From positions 1-50,274 of the forward strand of contig JAQUKV010000009.1 in the NCBI GenBank assembly GCA_028718905.1: a stretch of 50,274 nucleotides of DNA. Reading direction: 5' to 3'. Under the pieces are notes generated by a model, which was not told where the DNA came from, searched no databases, and worked only from the letters and a program-made list of their open reading frames with translations. The DNA comes from Candidatus Peribacteraceae bacterium (lineage in GTDB: Bacteria; Patescibacteriota; Gracilibacteria; Peribacterales; Peribacteraceae). The position numbers were made by a program, and so were the translations under genes. Positions 15,543-23,775 of this stretch are shown here, one piece after another (the stretch's first letter is position 1; the number at the start of each line of letters is the position of its first letter).

Positions 15543-16391
15543 ATGTCAGCCAAAATCCTCTCCGGCCGGGAAGCTGCGGATGCACTCCTCGCGACCATGA
15601 AGCCCAAGGTGAAGAAACTCGATCCTAAGCTCGTCGTCGTGCAGGTGGGCAATGATCCGGCGAGCGCGAGCTACATCAAGCAGAAATTTAAGAGCTGCGA
15701 GGCTGTTGCCATGCGCAGCGAACACATCCACCTTAAAGAGGATACGACGATCGAAACCCTGATGGACATTGTCCTGAAACTCAATGCCGATCCGGATGTC
15801 ACGGGTTTCATTGTGCAGGTCCCGCTGCCGCCTGCACTGCAGCCGCACGTGCCGCAGATCGTGAAAGCCATCGACCCTAAAAAGGACATCGACGGGTTCG
15901 GTGCGTACAACCTGGGCAAGATGTTCCTATCCACCGAATTCGAGCACCTGCCTCCCGCAACCCCCGGCGGCATCATCGTCCTGCTCGAGCACTACAAGAT
16001 CCCCATCGCAGGCAAACACGTCGTGGTGGTGGGCCGCAGCAATACCGTGGGCAAGCCCATCGCCGTCATGCTGCTCAACCGCGATGCCACCGTGACGGTC
16101 TGTCACCGGCATACGAAGAACCTTGGCTTACTGACCAGACAAGCCGACATCCTCATCGCCGCCGTCGGCAAAGCCGGACTCATCACCGGCGACATGGTGA
16201 AAGAAGGCGCCGTCGTCATCGACGTGGGCATGAACAAGACGGAGAAAGGACTCGTCGGGGACGTGGACTTCGATTCTGTTTCATTGAAAGCATCGGCGAT
16301 CACGCCGGTTCCGGGAGGAGTCGGCCCGATGACGGTGGCATCACTCATTCGAAATTGCGTGACGGCGAAGGAGCGGCAACTTCAGAAATGA
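15543..16391 (+). CDS. folD: Bifunctional methylene-THF dehydrogenase / methenyl-THF cyclohydrolase FolD
   Basis: This 282-residue enzyme interconverts 5,10-methylene-THF and 10-formyl-THF with NADP+, feeding purine and formyl-Met synthesis. Visible signatures are VGNDPASASYIKQKFK with the catalytic Tyr44-x3-Lys48 pair, FIVQVPLPP, KDIDGFGAYNLG, PATPGGII, the Rossmann segment VVVGRSNTVGKPIA, and PGGVGPMTVA near the end. The length is normal for FolD. It stands immediately upstream of purF, whose early purine pathway consumes 10-formyl-THF. A TATCAT hexamer 9 nt before the ATG suggests a very short leader. Confidence 0.96.
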   Translation: MSAKILSGREAADALLATMKPKVKKLDPKLVVVQVGNDPASASYIKQKFKSCEAVAMRSEHIHLKEDTTIETLMDIVLKLNADPDVTGFIVQVPLPPALQPHVPQIVKAIDPKKDIDGFGAYNLGKMFLSTEFEHLPPATPGGIIVLLEHYKIPIAGKHVVVVGRSNTVGKPIAVMLLNRDATVTVCHRHTKNLGLLTRQADILIAAVGKAGLITGDMVKEGAVVIDVGMNKTEKGLVGDVDFDSVSLKASAITPVPGGVGPMTVASLIRNCVTAKERQLQK

Positions 16392-16401
16392 GGTGAAGAA
16401 C

Positions 16402-16429
16402 TTGCGGGGCGATGAATTCCGAGTACAAT
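16402..16429 (+). promoter_or_regulatory. Promoter between folD and purF
   Basis: TTGCGG (16402-16407), 16-nt spacer, TACAAT (16424-16429). The next 6 nt lead directly to a GTG at 16436 that opens a 36-codon frame ending at purF. Confidence 0.65.
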
Positions 16430-16435
16430 CCATCC

Positions 16436-16546
16436 GTGGAAACACCGTTTCCCCTGTTTTCGGCCTTCCGGAGTTCGCTTCGCAAGGTCTGTTTGAGAGA
16501 AAAAACATTCTTCGTCCTATCGCCTACTCCTCTCCCCTGCTCCTAA
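16436..16546 (+). CDS. Candidate leader peptide of purF (36 codons, leaderless)
   Basis: A GTG exactly 6 nt after the TACAAT hexamer opens a frame of 36 sense codons. Its TAA (16544-16546) directly abuts the purF ATG (16547). The peptide is basic and hydrophobic, VETPFPLFSAFRSSLRK to PTPLPCS. I recognise no family. Its placement suggests that ribosomes load on the leaderless GTG and re-initiate at purF, which has no Shine-Dalgarno sequence. It could be a coupling ORF or a regulatory leader. It could also be a chance open frame, since 36 codons is short. Confidence 0.4.
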   Translation: METPFPLFSAFRSSLRKVCLREKTFFVLSPTPLPCS

Positions 16547-18055
16547 ATGTGCGGGATTATCGCCGTCGCCGGGTTCAGAGATGTGATTCAGGATCTCTAT
16601 GACGGCCTCATTCTCCTCCAGCATCGCGGTCAGGATGCAGCGGGCATCATCACCTACAACAGCCAATTCCATCTGAAGAAAGCCAACGGACTCGTACAGG
16701 ACGTCTTTCACGACAAGTCCCTGCTGCGGTTGCGCGGCACCATGGGCATCGGCCATGTGCGCTATCCCACCGCCGGCTGCAGCAGTGAATTCGAGGCCCA
16801 GCCGTTCTTCGTCTCGACTCCTTTCGGCATCGCCCTCGCGCACAACGGCAACCTCACGAATGCCGCGGAGTTGCGCACGTTCCTCCTCGAAAAAGAATAC
16901 CGCCACCTCAATACGAATTCCGATTCCGAAATCCTGCTCAACATGTTTTCGGTGGCGCTCCGCAATCAGCGCCCCAAGAACAACAAGCTCACGCCGGATC
17001 AGGTCTTCAGCGCGGTGAAGAGCGTCTACAAGCGGTGCAAGGGTGCCTACTCCGCCGTGACGCTGATCGGTGGACAGGGCATCGTGGGTTTCCGCGATCC
17101 GCACGGTATCCGTCCGCTCCAGATCGGCAAGCGAAAATTCGGCATGAAGGAGGAGTACATCATCGCCTCCGAAAATTCCGCCTTTCCGGCTCTGGAATTT
17201 GAATTCGTGCGGGATGTGCGTCCCGGTGAAGTGGTCTTTATTGATCGGAAGAACCGTCTGCACACCCGACAGGTGCGGCATGGCGAGCTCAACCCCTGCA
17301 TCTTCGAGTGGGTGTACCTCGCGGCGCCCGACTCCACCATCGACGGCGTGAACGTGTACAAAGCGCGGGTACGCATGGGCGAAGCGTTGGCCCGGCAGAT
17401 CAAGAAGGCCGGCATTCACATTGATTCCGTTGTCCCCGTGCCCGACACCGGCCGTCCCGTTGCGGCGGGGCTGGCGGGCAAACTCAACGTGCGCTACCGC
17501 GAGGGGCTCATCAAAAACCGCTACATCCACCGCACCTTCATCATGCCGGGGCAGTCCATGCGCAAAAGAAGCCTCCACTTCAAACTCCATCCCATCGAAC
17601 TGGAATTCAAAGGGAAGTCCGTTCTGCTCGTGGATGACTCCATCGTGCGCGGCAATACCAGCAAGAAAATCGTGGAGCTTGTGCGCGAGGCGGGTGCCAA
17701 GAAAGTCTACTTCGCCTCGGCGGCACCCCCGATCATCAGCCCCGATCCCTACGGCATCGATTTACCGACGACCGAGGAGCTCATCGGCGCCAATATGTCC
17801 GTGGAGGAAATCCGCAAGTACATCAAGGCCGACGGTCTTTTCTACGGCACCGTCGAAGATATGCACAAAGCCATTCAGTACGGCAACCCCCGCATCAAAC
17901 GTTTCAGCGAAGGCTGCTTCACCAGAAAGTACCCCACACCGGAAGTCACGCCCAAGCTCCTCAAGGAACTCGGCAGCGGACGGAATCAGACACGGGAAAA
18001 CTATCAGTCAGATGAAGAGGAAGGTGATTCCCAGAAGATGTTATCACTGGTGTGA
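16547..18055 (+). CDS. purF: Amidophosphoribosyltransferase (glutamine PRPP amidotransferase)
   Basis: This 502-residue enzyme makes 5-phosphoribosylamine from PRPP and glutamine, the first committed step of purine synthesis. It starts MCGIIAVAG, so the catalytic nucleophile Cys2 follows the initiator Met directly and no propeptide is present. This fixes the start. The N-terminal glutaminase domain has LLQHRGQDAAGI, GHVRYPT and LAHNGNLTN. The phosphoribosyltransferase domain has VPVPDTGRPVA and the PRPP loop VLLVDDSIVRGNT. The cysteines that bind an Fe-S cluster in the Bacillus-type enzyme are not evident in the SAAPPIISPDPYGID region, so this is likely the cluster-free type. purD follows 17 bp downstream. 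Confidence 0.96.
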   Translation: MCGIIAVAGFRDVIQDLYDGLILLQHRGQDAAGIITYNSQFHLKKANGLVQDVFHDKSLLRLRGTMGIGHVRYPTAGCSSEFEAQPFFVSTPFGIALAHNGNLTNAAELRTFLLEKEYRHLNTNSDSEILLNMFSVALRNQRPKNNKLTPDQVFSAVKSVYKRCKGAYSAVTLIGGQGIVGFRDPHGIRPLQIGKRKFGMKEEYIIASENSAFPALEFEFVRDVRPGEVVFIDRKNRLHTRQVRHGELNPCIFEWVYLAAPDSTIDGVNVYKARVRMGEALARQIKKAGIHIDSVVPVPDTGRPVAAGLAGKLNVRYREGLIKNRYIHRTFIMPGQSMRKRSLHFKLHPIELEFKGKSVLLVDDSIVRGNTSKKIVELVREAGAKKVYFASAAPPIISPDPYGIDLPTTEELIGANMSVEEIRKYIKADGLFYGTVEDMHKAIQYGNPRIKRFSEGCFTRKYPTPEVTPKLLKELGSGRNQTRENYQSDEEEGDSQKMLSLV

Positions 18056-18072
18056 ACTGATATTCTCCTGCC

Positions 18073-19410
18073 ATGAAGATCCTCCTCGTCGCCTCCGGCG
18101 CACGTGAACACGCCATCGCCTCCGCACTCGCGCGCAGCCGTCACCGGCCGGAAATCATTTCCGTCTGCACGACCAACAACCCCGGCTTAAAGAAACTCTC
18201 CCGCTCGCTCCACGTCGGCTCCTTGCTCGATTTTCCCTGGGTGATGGGCATCGCAAAACAAGTCAAACCCGATCTTGCCATCGTGGGTCCCGATGATCCC
18301 ATCGGCGGCGGACTCGCCGACCTGCTGGAAGCGGAGGGCTTCCCCACCGTCGCGCCGAAGAAATCCCTCGCCCGCATCGAGTCGAGCAAGGGCTTCGCCC
18401 GCGATCTGCTCAAAAAGACCGTACCGAATTCAGTACCACAGTATCGTGTTTTCACCTCGTACGAGCCGAAAGAATTGAACAAATTTATTGAACAGGATTT
18501 GAAGGGCAACTACGTCGTGAAGTATGACGCCCTGCGTGGCGGCAAGGGTGTCAAAGTGAGCGGCGAGCATCTGGCCACCATCGCAGAGGGCATGCAATAC
18601 GCCAAGGAATGCATCGAAGAGGGGGGACGCGTCGTGATCGAGGAAAAACTCGTCGGCGTGGAATTCAGCCTGCTCTCGTTCGTCTCGGGCACGCAGGTCG
18701 TGGATATGCCCGCGATTCAGGATCACAAGCGCGCCTACGCCGGAGACACCGGACCGAACACAGGTGGGATGGGCACCTATACGGACTGCGACCACTCACT
18801 CCCTTTTCTGTCAAAAAAAGATCTCTCGCAGGCAAGCGACATCAACCGCATCACGGCTGCGGCCCTGCTCAAAGAATGCCCCGAGCATGTCGAGGGGTAC
18901 CGGGGCATCCTGTACGGAGGATTCATCGCCGTCGCGGACGGCATCCGGGTGATCGAATACAACGCGCGCTTCGGAGATCCCGAGGCACTGAACGTCCTCC
19001 CGCTCCTCTCTTCGGATTTTGTCGAGATCTGCCAGGCCATCACGCAGAGCACGCTGACACCGGACCTGGTTCGCTTCGAACACAAAGCGACCGTCTGCAA
19101 GTACCTCGCCCCCGAGAGCTATCCCGTCAGCAAGGACGAGAAAGGCGCCGTGGTCAGCTTTCCGTCGGTTCCGGAAAACGCGCGCCTCTTCTTCGGCGAC
19201 ATCGCGGAGGACGACCGGGGCATTCTGCATCTGGGCGGATCGCGCACGGCAGGCATCGTTGGCATCGGTGAAAGTCTTGCCGAGGCGGAGAAGATTGCCG
19301 AAGAGTTTTGCAGGGGCGTGCAGGGACCGGTTCGGCATCGTGCCGACATCGGGACGGCACCTCTGATCGATCAGAGAATCGCTGTCATGAAAAATATGAG
19401 AACGAAATAA
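18073..19410 (+). CDS. purD: Phosphoribosylamine-glycine ligase (GAR synthetase)
   Basis: This 445-residue ATP-grasp ligase joins phosphoribosylamine, the PurF product, to glycine. The order of signatures fits PurD: VASGAREHAIASAL at the N-terminus, VGPDDPIGGGLAD, the ATP-grasp loop KYDALRGGKGVKV, VEFSLLSFV, the family stretch QDHKRAYAGDTGPNTGGMG, and EYNARFGDPE near the C-terminal half. The length is close to the usual 420-430 residues. With a 17-bp gap from purF it is almost surely co-transcribed, so the first two purine steps are encoded side by side. No other purine genes are in the window. Short 5' leader ATTCTCCTGCC, no Shine-Dalgarno sequence. Confidence 0.96.
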   Translation: MKILLVASGAREHAIASALARSRHRPEIISVCTTNNPGLKKLSRSLHVGSLLDFPWVMGIAKQVKPDLAIVGPDDPIGGGLADLLEAEGFPTVAPKKSLARIESSKGFARDLLKKTVPNSVPQYRVFTSYEPKELNKFIEQDLKGNYVVKYDALRGGKGVKVSGEHLATIAEGMQYAKECIEEGGRVVIEEKLVGVEFSLLSFVSGTQVVDMPAIQDHKRAYAGDTGPNTGGMGTYTDCDHSLPFLSKKDLSQASDINRITAAALLKECPEHVEGYRGILYGGFIAVADGIRVIEYNARFGDPEALNVLPLLSSDFVEICQAITQSTLTPDLVRFEHKATVCKYLAPESYPVSKDEKGAVVSFPSVPENARLFFGDIAEDDRGILHLGGSRTAGIVGIGESLAEAEKIAEEFCRGVQGPVRHRADIGTAPLIDQRIAVMKNMRTK

Positions 19411-19425
19411 AAATCGTACCAATAT

Positions 19426-19453
19426 TTGACGTATATGTTTTTAATATTATAAT
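19426..19453 (+). promoter_or_regulatory. Promoter of the acyl carrier protein gene
   Basis: TTGACG (19426-19431), 16-nt spacer, perfect TATAAT (19448-19453), then 6 nt and ATG. This is the clearest leaderless promoter in the window. Confidence 0.8.
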
Positions 19454-19459
19454 GTTTTT

Positions 19460-19795
19460 ATGACTCAATTGGATACCGAAGCGGAGGCAAGAGCATTTGT
19501 GCGTGCGACCCTCAATGACAACTTCGGTATCCATGAACAATTTCATGATGATGAAGCCGTCACACTCGACGCGCTCGGTGTGGATTCTCTCGATATTCAA
19601 GAGTTACTCATGACTGTAGAAGAAGACTGTCAGGACCTCCTCGATGAACACAGGATTCCTGTGAATCACTTTCATGTGAAGGGGGAAGTGAACACTGCGA
19701 CCACCATTGGCACACTGATCGCTGCCACAGCGGCATCAATGAACACAGTCATAGAGCAACAGAGTCAACAGGAGGATGCACGTCGAAGAGCTTAA
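19460..19795 (+). CDS. Acyl carrier protein-like protein, stand-alone
   Basis: This is a 111-residue, acidic, helical protein. The phosphopantetheine attachment motif is visible as LGVDSLDIQELL with Asp42-Ser43-Leu44. Helix 2 then continues LLMTVEEDCQDLL. It is longer than classic ACP (about 78 residues) because of a C-terminal tail (ATAASMNTVIEQQSQQEDARRR). No fatty-acid or polyketide genes are nearby, so the acyl group and partner are unknown. The strong leaderless promoter suggests high expression. Its TAA stop overlaps the TAA of convergent prfA within a TTAA palindrome. Confidence 0.82.
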   Translation: MTQLDTEAEARAFVRATLNDNFGIHEQFHDDEAVTLDALGVDSLDIQELLMTVEEDCQDLLDEHRIPVNHFHVKGEVNTATTIGTLIAATAASMNTVIEQQSQQEDARRRA

Positions 19796-20844
19796 CGCAC
19801 TGCAGCCAGTCTTCGCTCCTGATCGGCCTGCTGCAATGCTCCGATAATCCCTGCAAGTCCGCCCTCCATCACGGACGGCAGATTGTTGAAATTCTGGTTG
19901 ATGCGGTGATCCGTCACGCGGTCCTGCGGAAAATTATACGTGCGGATTTTCTCACTGCGGTCACCCGACCCGATCTGACCCGCCCGCATCTCGCCGCGCT
20001 CTTTGGCCAGCTTCTCGCGCTCGGCTTCGTAGATACGACTGCGCAGCAGACTCATCGCGATCTCGCGATTACGCGCCTGACTGCGCTCGGTCTGACAGGC
20101 TACCACCGCCCCCGTAGGGATGTGCGTGATGCGAATCGCACTCTCGACTTTGTTCACGTTCTGCCCGCCGGCGCCACCGCTGCGGAACGTATCAATTTTC
20201 AAATCCTGAGGACGCAGCGTAATGTCCACCTCCTCCGCCTCGGGCAGCACGGCAACGGTGGCGGCGGAAGTGTGCACACGGCCTTTCTTCTCCGTCTCGG
20301 GGATCCGCTGCACACGATGCACACCGGACTCGAATTTGAAATCGCCGAACGCCGGGCCTTCGATGCGGACGACGGCCTCTTTGATGCCGCCGCTCTCCGC
20401 GTCCGTCCTGCTCACGAGTTCCGCCTTCCAGCGTTTCTGCTCGATGTAGCGAAGGTACATCCGAAGCAACTCCGCCGCGAAGAGCGCGGCCTCCTCGCCA
20501 CCTGTGCCTGCACGCACCTCCAGAATAACATTGCGTTCGTCCTGCGGATCCTTGGGAACGAGAAAGCTCCGCATTTCAAGAAGCAGCTCCTCTTTGCGTT
20601 TTACAGCCTGGGCCGCCTCATCATCGGCAAGCTGCTTCAAATCAGCCTCCGTCACCTTCGCAGCAAACGCGATGGCATCTTCGCACCTGTCATACGCTTT
20701 GAGCAGACGCACCAGGGGCTGAAGCTCTCGGAAACGCCTTGCGAGGACTGTCATCCTCTTGGGATCGGAAAGTACAGCGGGGATTTGCATCTCAAGCTCA
20801 ATACGGTCATATTCGCCTGCAAGGGTGCGAAGCTTTTCCAGCAC
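19792..20844 (-). CDS. prfA: Peptide chain release factor 1
   Basis: This 350-residue release factor reads UAA and UAG and triggers peptide release. The PxT anticodon-like tripeptide appears as PET in RVQRIPETEKKGR (RF2 would have SPF). The catalytic GGQ is in RSGGAGGQNVNKVESAI around residues 222-236. The start is GTG at 20844, six nt after a CATACT hexamer, matching the leaderless pattern. It diverges from mnmA, with the two promoters overlapping, and ends tail to tail with the ACP gene. A release factor 1 and widespread TGA stops fit the standard genetic code. Confidence 0.96.
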   Translation of the reverse strand: MLEKLRTLAGEYDRIELEMQIPAVLSDPKRMTVLARRFRELQPLVRLLKAYDRCEDAIAFAAKVTEADLKQLADDEAAQAVKRKEELLLEMRSFLVPKDPQDERNVILEVRAGTGGEEAALFAAELLRMYLRYIEQKRWKAELVSRTDAESGGIKEAVVRIEGPAFGDFKFESGVHRVQRIPETEKKGRVHTSAATVAVLPEAEEVDITLRPQDLKIDTFRSGGAGGQNVNKVESAIRITHIPTGAVVACQTERSQARNREIAMSLLRSRIYEAEREKLAKERGEMRAGQIGSGDRSEKIRTYNFPQDRVTDHRINQNFNNLPSVMEGGLAGIIGALQQADQERRLAAVR

Positions 20845-20850
20845 ATGGAT

Positions 20851-20856
20851 AGTATG
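20851..20856 (-). promoter_or_regulatory. -10 element of prfA, leaderless GTG
   Basis: On the minus strand CATACT is followed by ATCCAT (6 nt) and the GTG start at 20844. It is divergent from and overlapping with the mnmA promoter. Confidence 0.5.
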
Positions 20857-20874
20857 GCAAATCCGCGGGAATTA

Positions 20875-20902
20875 TTGAAGAGGAGTCGTATCACTGTAGG
20901 AT
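20875..20902 (+). promoter_or_regulatory. Promoter of mnmA, leaderless
   Basis: TTGAAG (20875-20880), 16-nt spacer, TAGGAT (20897-20902), then 6 nt (TGCAGC) and ATG at 20909. Confidence 0.65.
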
Positions 20903-20908
20903 TGCAGC

Positions 20909-22051
20909 ATGCGTGTTCTCGTCGCGATGTCCGGCGGAGTGGATTCCAGTGTGGTGGCATGCCTGCTCAAGAAGCAGGGGCACGATGTCGTGGGCGTGCG
21001 ATTCCAGTTGTGGCAGGATCCCCTCGCTCCGGCAATCACGAAAGTACTGCCCACCAAATGTTGTGACGCTCAGACGCTTGCGCGGGCAAGAAACGTCTGT
21101 AAGAGGCTGGGGATCCCCCTCCACACGCTCGATCTGCAGGAGGATTTCAAATGTACCGTCATTGATCCTTTTCTTGCCGCCTATCGAAGCGGGCTCACAC
21201 CCAACCCCTGCGTGCTCTGTAACCGGTCGTTCAAATTCAAACACCTGCTCACCCTCGCCAAGAAACTCACGTGTGACAAAGTTGCGACAGGACACTATGC
21301 ACGCATCGTCAGGAGACAAGGAGGCTTTGCACTTCTGGAAGCATCAGACAAATCAAAAGACCAGAGCTACTTTCTTTCCCGTCTCACACAGAAAGAACTC
21401 TCTGCTACCCTGCTGCCTCTCGGCACCAGATCCAAACGTGAAACGTATGCACTGGCCAAAGCATTCCGTATTGCTGTCGATCCCGTACACTACAGAGAAA
21501 GCCAGGATATCTGCTTCGTACCCGAGAAATCACCGGCAGCATTTCTGCGACGGTACATTACAAATGCGACGCGTGGCCCCATCAGGACACTGGATGGAAA
21601 TAAATTGGGAACTCACCAAGGCATTCCATTCTATACCATCGGCCAGCGCAGGGGACTGCGGATCGGAGGGCAGAGAAGACCGGTCCATGTTGTCACTATT
21701 GATCAAAAAAATAATACAATTTTTGTGGCTCCTTCTAGGGCTCTTCTCACGAATAATGTTTCGATTCATTCACTCGCCTTTACTCGTAAACAACCCAGGA
21801 AAAACCGGCCGGTCCGCTGCACGGCCCGTATTCGTGCGCGCAGCAGGAAAGTGCGGGGAACACTAACTTTTTCTCATCATACAGGGCTCTTTCGGTTTGA
21901 TCATCCCGTATCGGCTGCCACTCCCGGACAGGCGATCGTCCTCTATAGCGGACAGGAGATTATAGGTGGCGGCCTGATTTCGGCGAACAACTCTCACAGC
22001 AGGCGGCAGAAAACGACAACATCTGCTAGGATTACTCGGCGCTCGCTGTAG
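20909..22051 (+). CDS. mnmA: tRNA-specific 2-thiouridylase MnmA
   Basis: This 380-residue enzyme puts sulfur on U34 of tRNA-Lys, -Glu and -Gln. The N-terminal PP-loop ATPase motif is SGGVDSS (residues 8-14). The two catalytic cysteines are in NPCVLCN (Cys101) and SQDICFV (Cys202). Other signatures are KVATGHYARI, KDQSYFLSRL, FYTIGQRRGL and a C-terminal PGQAIVLYSG. The C-terminal about 20 residues (SRRQKTTTSARITRRS) are a basic extension. The start is confirmed by family alignment and by the -10 element 6 nt upstream. Confidence 0.95.
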   Translation: MRVLVAMSGGVDSSVVACLLKKQGHDVVGVRFQLWQDPLAPAITKVLPTKCCDAQTLARARNVCKRLGIPLHTLDLQEDFKCTVIDPFLAAYRSGLTPNPCVLCNRSFKFKHLLTLAKKLTCDKVATGHYARIVRRQGGFALLEASDKSKDQSYFLSRLTQKELSATLLPLGTRSKRETYALAKAFRIAVDPVHYRESQDICFVPEKSPAAFLRRYITNATRGPIRTLDGNKLGTHQGIPFYTIGQRRGLRIGGQRRPVHVVTIDQKNNTIFVAPSRALLTNNVSIHSLAFTRKQPRKNRPVRCTARIRARSRKVRGTLTFSHHTGLFRFDHPVSAATPGQAIVLYSGQEIIGGGLISANNSHSRRQKTTTSARITRRSL

Positions 22052-22080
22052 CGCTAAAAGGCATTTTCAGGTATACTGTC

Positions 22081-23304
22081 ATGATTCCGCTCGATCGCCG
22101 CCAACACAGGCAACATGCCGCTTGTTACGATGCGGAAGGGAACATCATCCTTCCGATGGAGGCATCGACAGTTCCCGTAGAGCAGATCGTCAAGCCGATC
22201 CTGCAGAAACCAATGGAACAACAGGTCGAAAAAGCCCTTCCCAAAGAGAAAAAGGGCAGAGTGCCATCGTGGTTTCCCTTGCTCAAATCCACGGTCACTT
22301 CTCTTCCATCACACGCCACAACGAATGCCGGTGCATTGCTGCAGGAAAGTGTGCGACAGTACCGACAGAGTGCAGTGGGATGCAAGACACTTACTGAACG
22401 CATGACCCGGAGCGTGAAAGAGGCCTTCCGGTGTTTCTGGGCATTCCTCGTACAGCCCGTCTGGGTGGTACGACCGCGCCGGGAGCCCAAGCGTTACAGC
22501 AGAATCACGCTGTTCCTCATCGACACCGTACGCTTCGGCGGGACTTTCTCCGCGCTCTTCGTGGCGCTCTTCGTCTCTCTCAATTATCAGAGCTTCTGGC
22601 AGATCATCCAGTCACGCCTCGACCCCCTGCAGGAGATCCGCACGGAAACCAGCTTGGGTGCGGGCACGACGGCGGAGCTTCGCGAGAAACTCCTGAAATC
22701 CCCGATGCTCACGACCGCCGGAGGTCAGGATGAAGGAAGTCTCTTGAGCTTCCTGCCTCCCGTCGGTCCGCCGGAAAACCGGCTGATCATTCCGAAACTG
22801 AACCTGAACGTACCGATCGTCATCCCGTCCTACGAGGCGCTGCTGCGCGAAGACTGGACACAGGTGGAATCGGATATCCAGCAATCGCTTGAGCAAGGCG
22901 TGGTGCACTATCCGGGAACGGCGAAACCCGGTCAGGCAGGAAACTTCTTCGTCACCGGACACAGCTCGTACTATCCGTGGGCTCCGGGGAACTTCAAGAC
23001 GGTCTTTGCCCGACTGCACATGCTCTCGGAAGGAGATGACTACTGGGTCTATTACGGCGGAGATAAACACCGCTACGTCGTACAGTCCGTCGCTGAAGTA
23101 AAGCCATCCAATGTGGATGTGCTCGACCAGCCCGCAGACAGGCGTCTCTCGACACTCATGACGTGCACTCCGGTGGGAACAACCTTGCGACGCCTCATCG
23201 TCTCGGCCGAGGAAGTGGACCCGGAAACCGGCGAACCGCTCGCCGTCGGACAGCAACCAGTGCGCGAACAGCCGAAATACAAGATGGAGATGCTGCCGAT
23301 ATGA
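22081..23304 (+). CDS. Sortase with long cytoplasmic N-terminal region
   Basis: This is a 407-residue transpeptidase that would cut sorting signals and attach surface proteins outside the membrane. An N-terminal region of about 140 residues carries basic and Pro-rich segments and is followed by a membrane segment (TLFLIDTVRFGGTFSALFVA, about 143-165). The sortase barrel lies at about 230-400. Catalytic residues are visible: His294 in VTGHSSYYPW, Cys362 in LMTCTPVGT and Arg370 or Arg371 in TLRRLIV. I cannot assign a class with confidence. Candidate substrates with sorting-signal-like ends are at 32040 and 33707. A TATACT hexamer lies only 3 nt before the ATG, too close for a normal start, so promoter and start need care. 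Confidence 0.87.
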   Translation: MIPLDRRQHRQHAACYDAEGNIILPMEASTVPVEQIVKPILQKPMEQQVEKALPKEKKGRVPSWFPLLKSTVTSLPSHATTNAGALLQESVRQYRQSAVGCKTLTERMTRSVKEAFRCFWAFLVQPVWVVRPRREPKRYSRITLFLIDTVRFGGTFSALFVALFVSLNYQSFWQIIQSRLDPLQEIRTETSLGAGTTAELREKLLKSPMLTTAGGQDEGSLLSFLPPVGPPENRLIIPKLNLNVPIVIPSYEALLREDWTQVESDIQQSLEQGVVHYPGTAKPGQAGNFFVTGHSSYYPWAPGNFKTVFARLHMLSEGDDYWVYYGGDKHRYVVQSVAEVKPSNVDVLDQPADRRLSTLMTCTPVGTTLRRLIVSAEEVDPETGEPLAVGQQPVREQPKYKMEMLPI

Positions 23305-23400
23305 GGTACTGAAGGTATTGAAGGTATGAAAGGTAAGGAAGGTGGTCAGAAGAGGATCGAAAAGTTTGCCCCCTCCCTGACCTCCCATACTTCCCTTGCC
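23305..23400. repeat. Low-complexity GAAGGTA-like repeat with inverted counterpart
   Basis: After the sortase stop come imperfect units GGTACTGAAGGTATTGAAGG, then about 50 nt later the reverse-complement style CTCCCATACTTCCCTTGCC. The two arms could form an imperfect hairpin. Similar T/C-rich units occur after groES, inside the RmlD-like gene and at the right edge. Confidence 0.5.
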
Positions 23401-23465
23401 TCCGATATCTCTTCCTACTTCAACCACAATTCACAAAGCTCTATACTCTCTTCAACGACCCTTCT

Positions 23466-23553
23466 GCCGCTGTGGTGAAATGGTAGACACGGGGGACTTA
23501 AAATCCCCTGCCCCTTACCGGGCATGCTGGTTCGATTCCAGCCGGCGGCACCA
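23466..23553 (+). tRNA. tRNA-Leu (anticodon TAA), CCA encoded
   Basis: Class II tRNA. The acceptor stem is GCCGCTG/CGGCGGC (one G-U pair), D-arm with TGGTAGACA, anticodon stem GGGGA/TCCCC with loop CTTAAAA (anticodon TAA), a long variable arm and T-arm GGTTCGATTCC. The discriminator is A and CCA is at 23551-23553. Confidence 0.95.
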
Positions 23554-23626
23554 CGTAAAATCACGCGCAGCGCAGCGAGCAGAGATTTTACGTGCCACGT
23601 GACGAGCGCAGCGAGTTATACGTGGC
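23552..23626. repeat. Two consecutive inverted repeats starting in the CCA of tRNA-Leu(TAA)
   Basis: CACGTAAAATC (23552-23562) pairs perfectly with GATTTTACGTG (23584-23594). Next, GCCACGT (23594-23600) pairs with ACGTGGC (23620-23626). Both loops contain an AGCGCAGCGAG-type core, so the two hairpins look like related units of one element. There is no U-tract for termination. Confidence 0.7.
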
Positions 23627-23775
23627 ATTTCTGCACAGTTGCGCGCGGTCACCACGTAGAACGTGGCACTGCGTGGCGCCGCCATCCAAACCGACATACA
23701 ATCATTCGCTATGCACCACGTCTATCTCATTGAACTGGAATACGCAGAGCGATTGACATACCCTACATAACCCCC

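Noticed and set aside
16392..16546. A purine riboswitch upstream of purF
   Set aside because: No conserved purine-aptamer loops are visible; the segment is better explained by a promoter and a short open frame.
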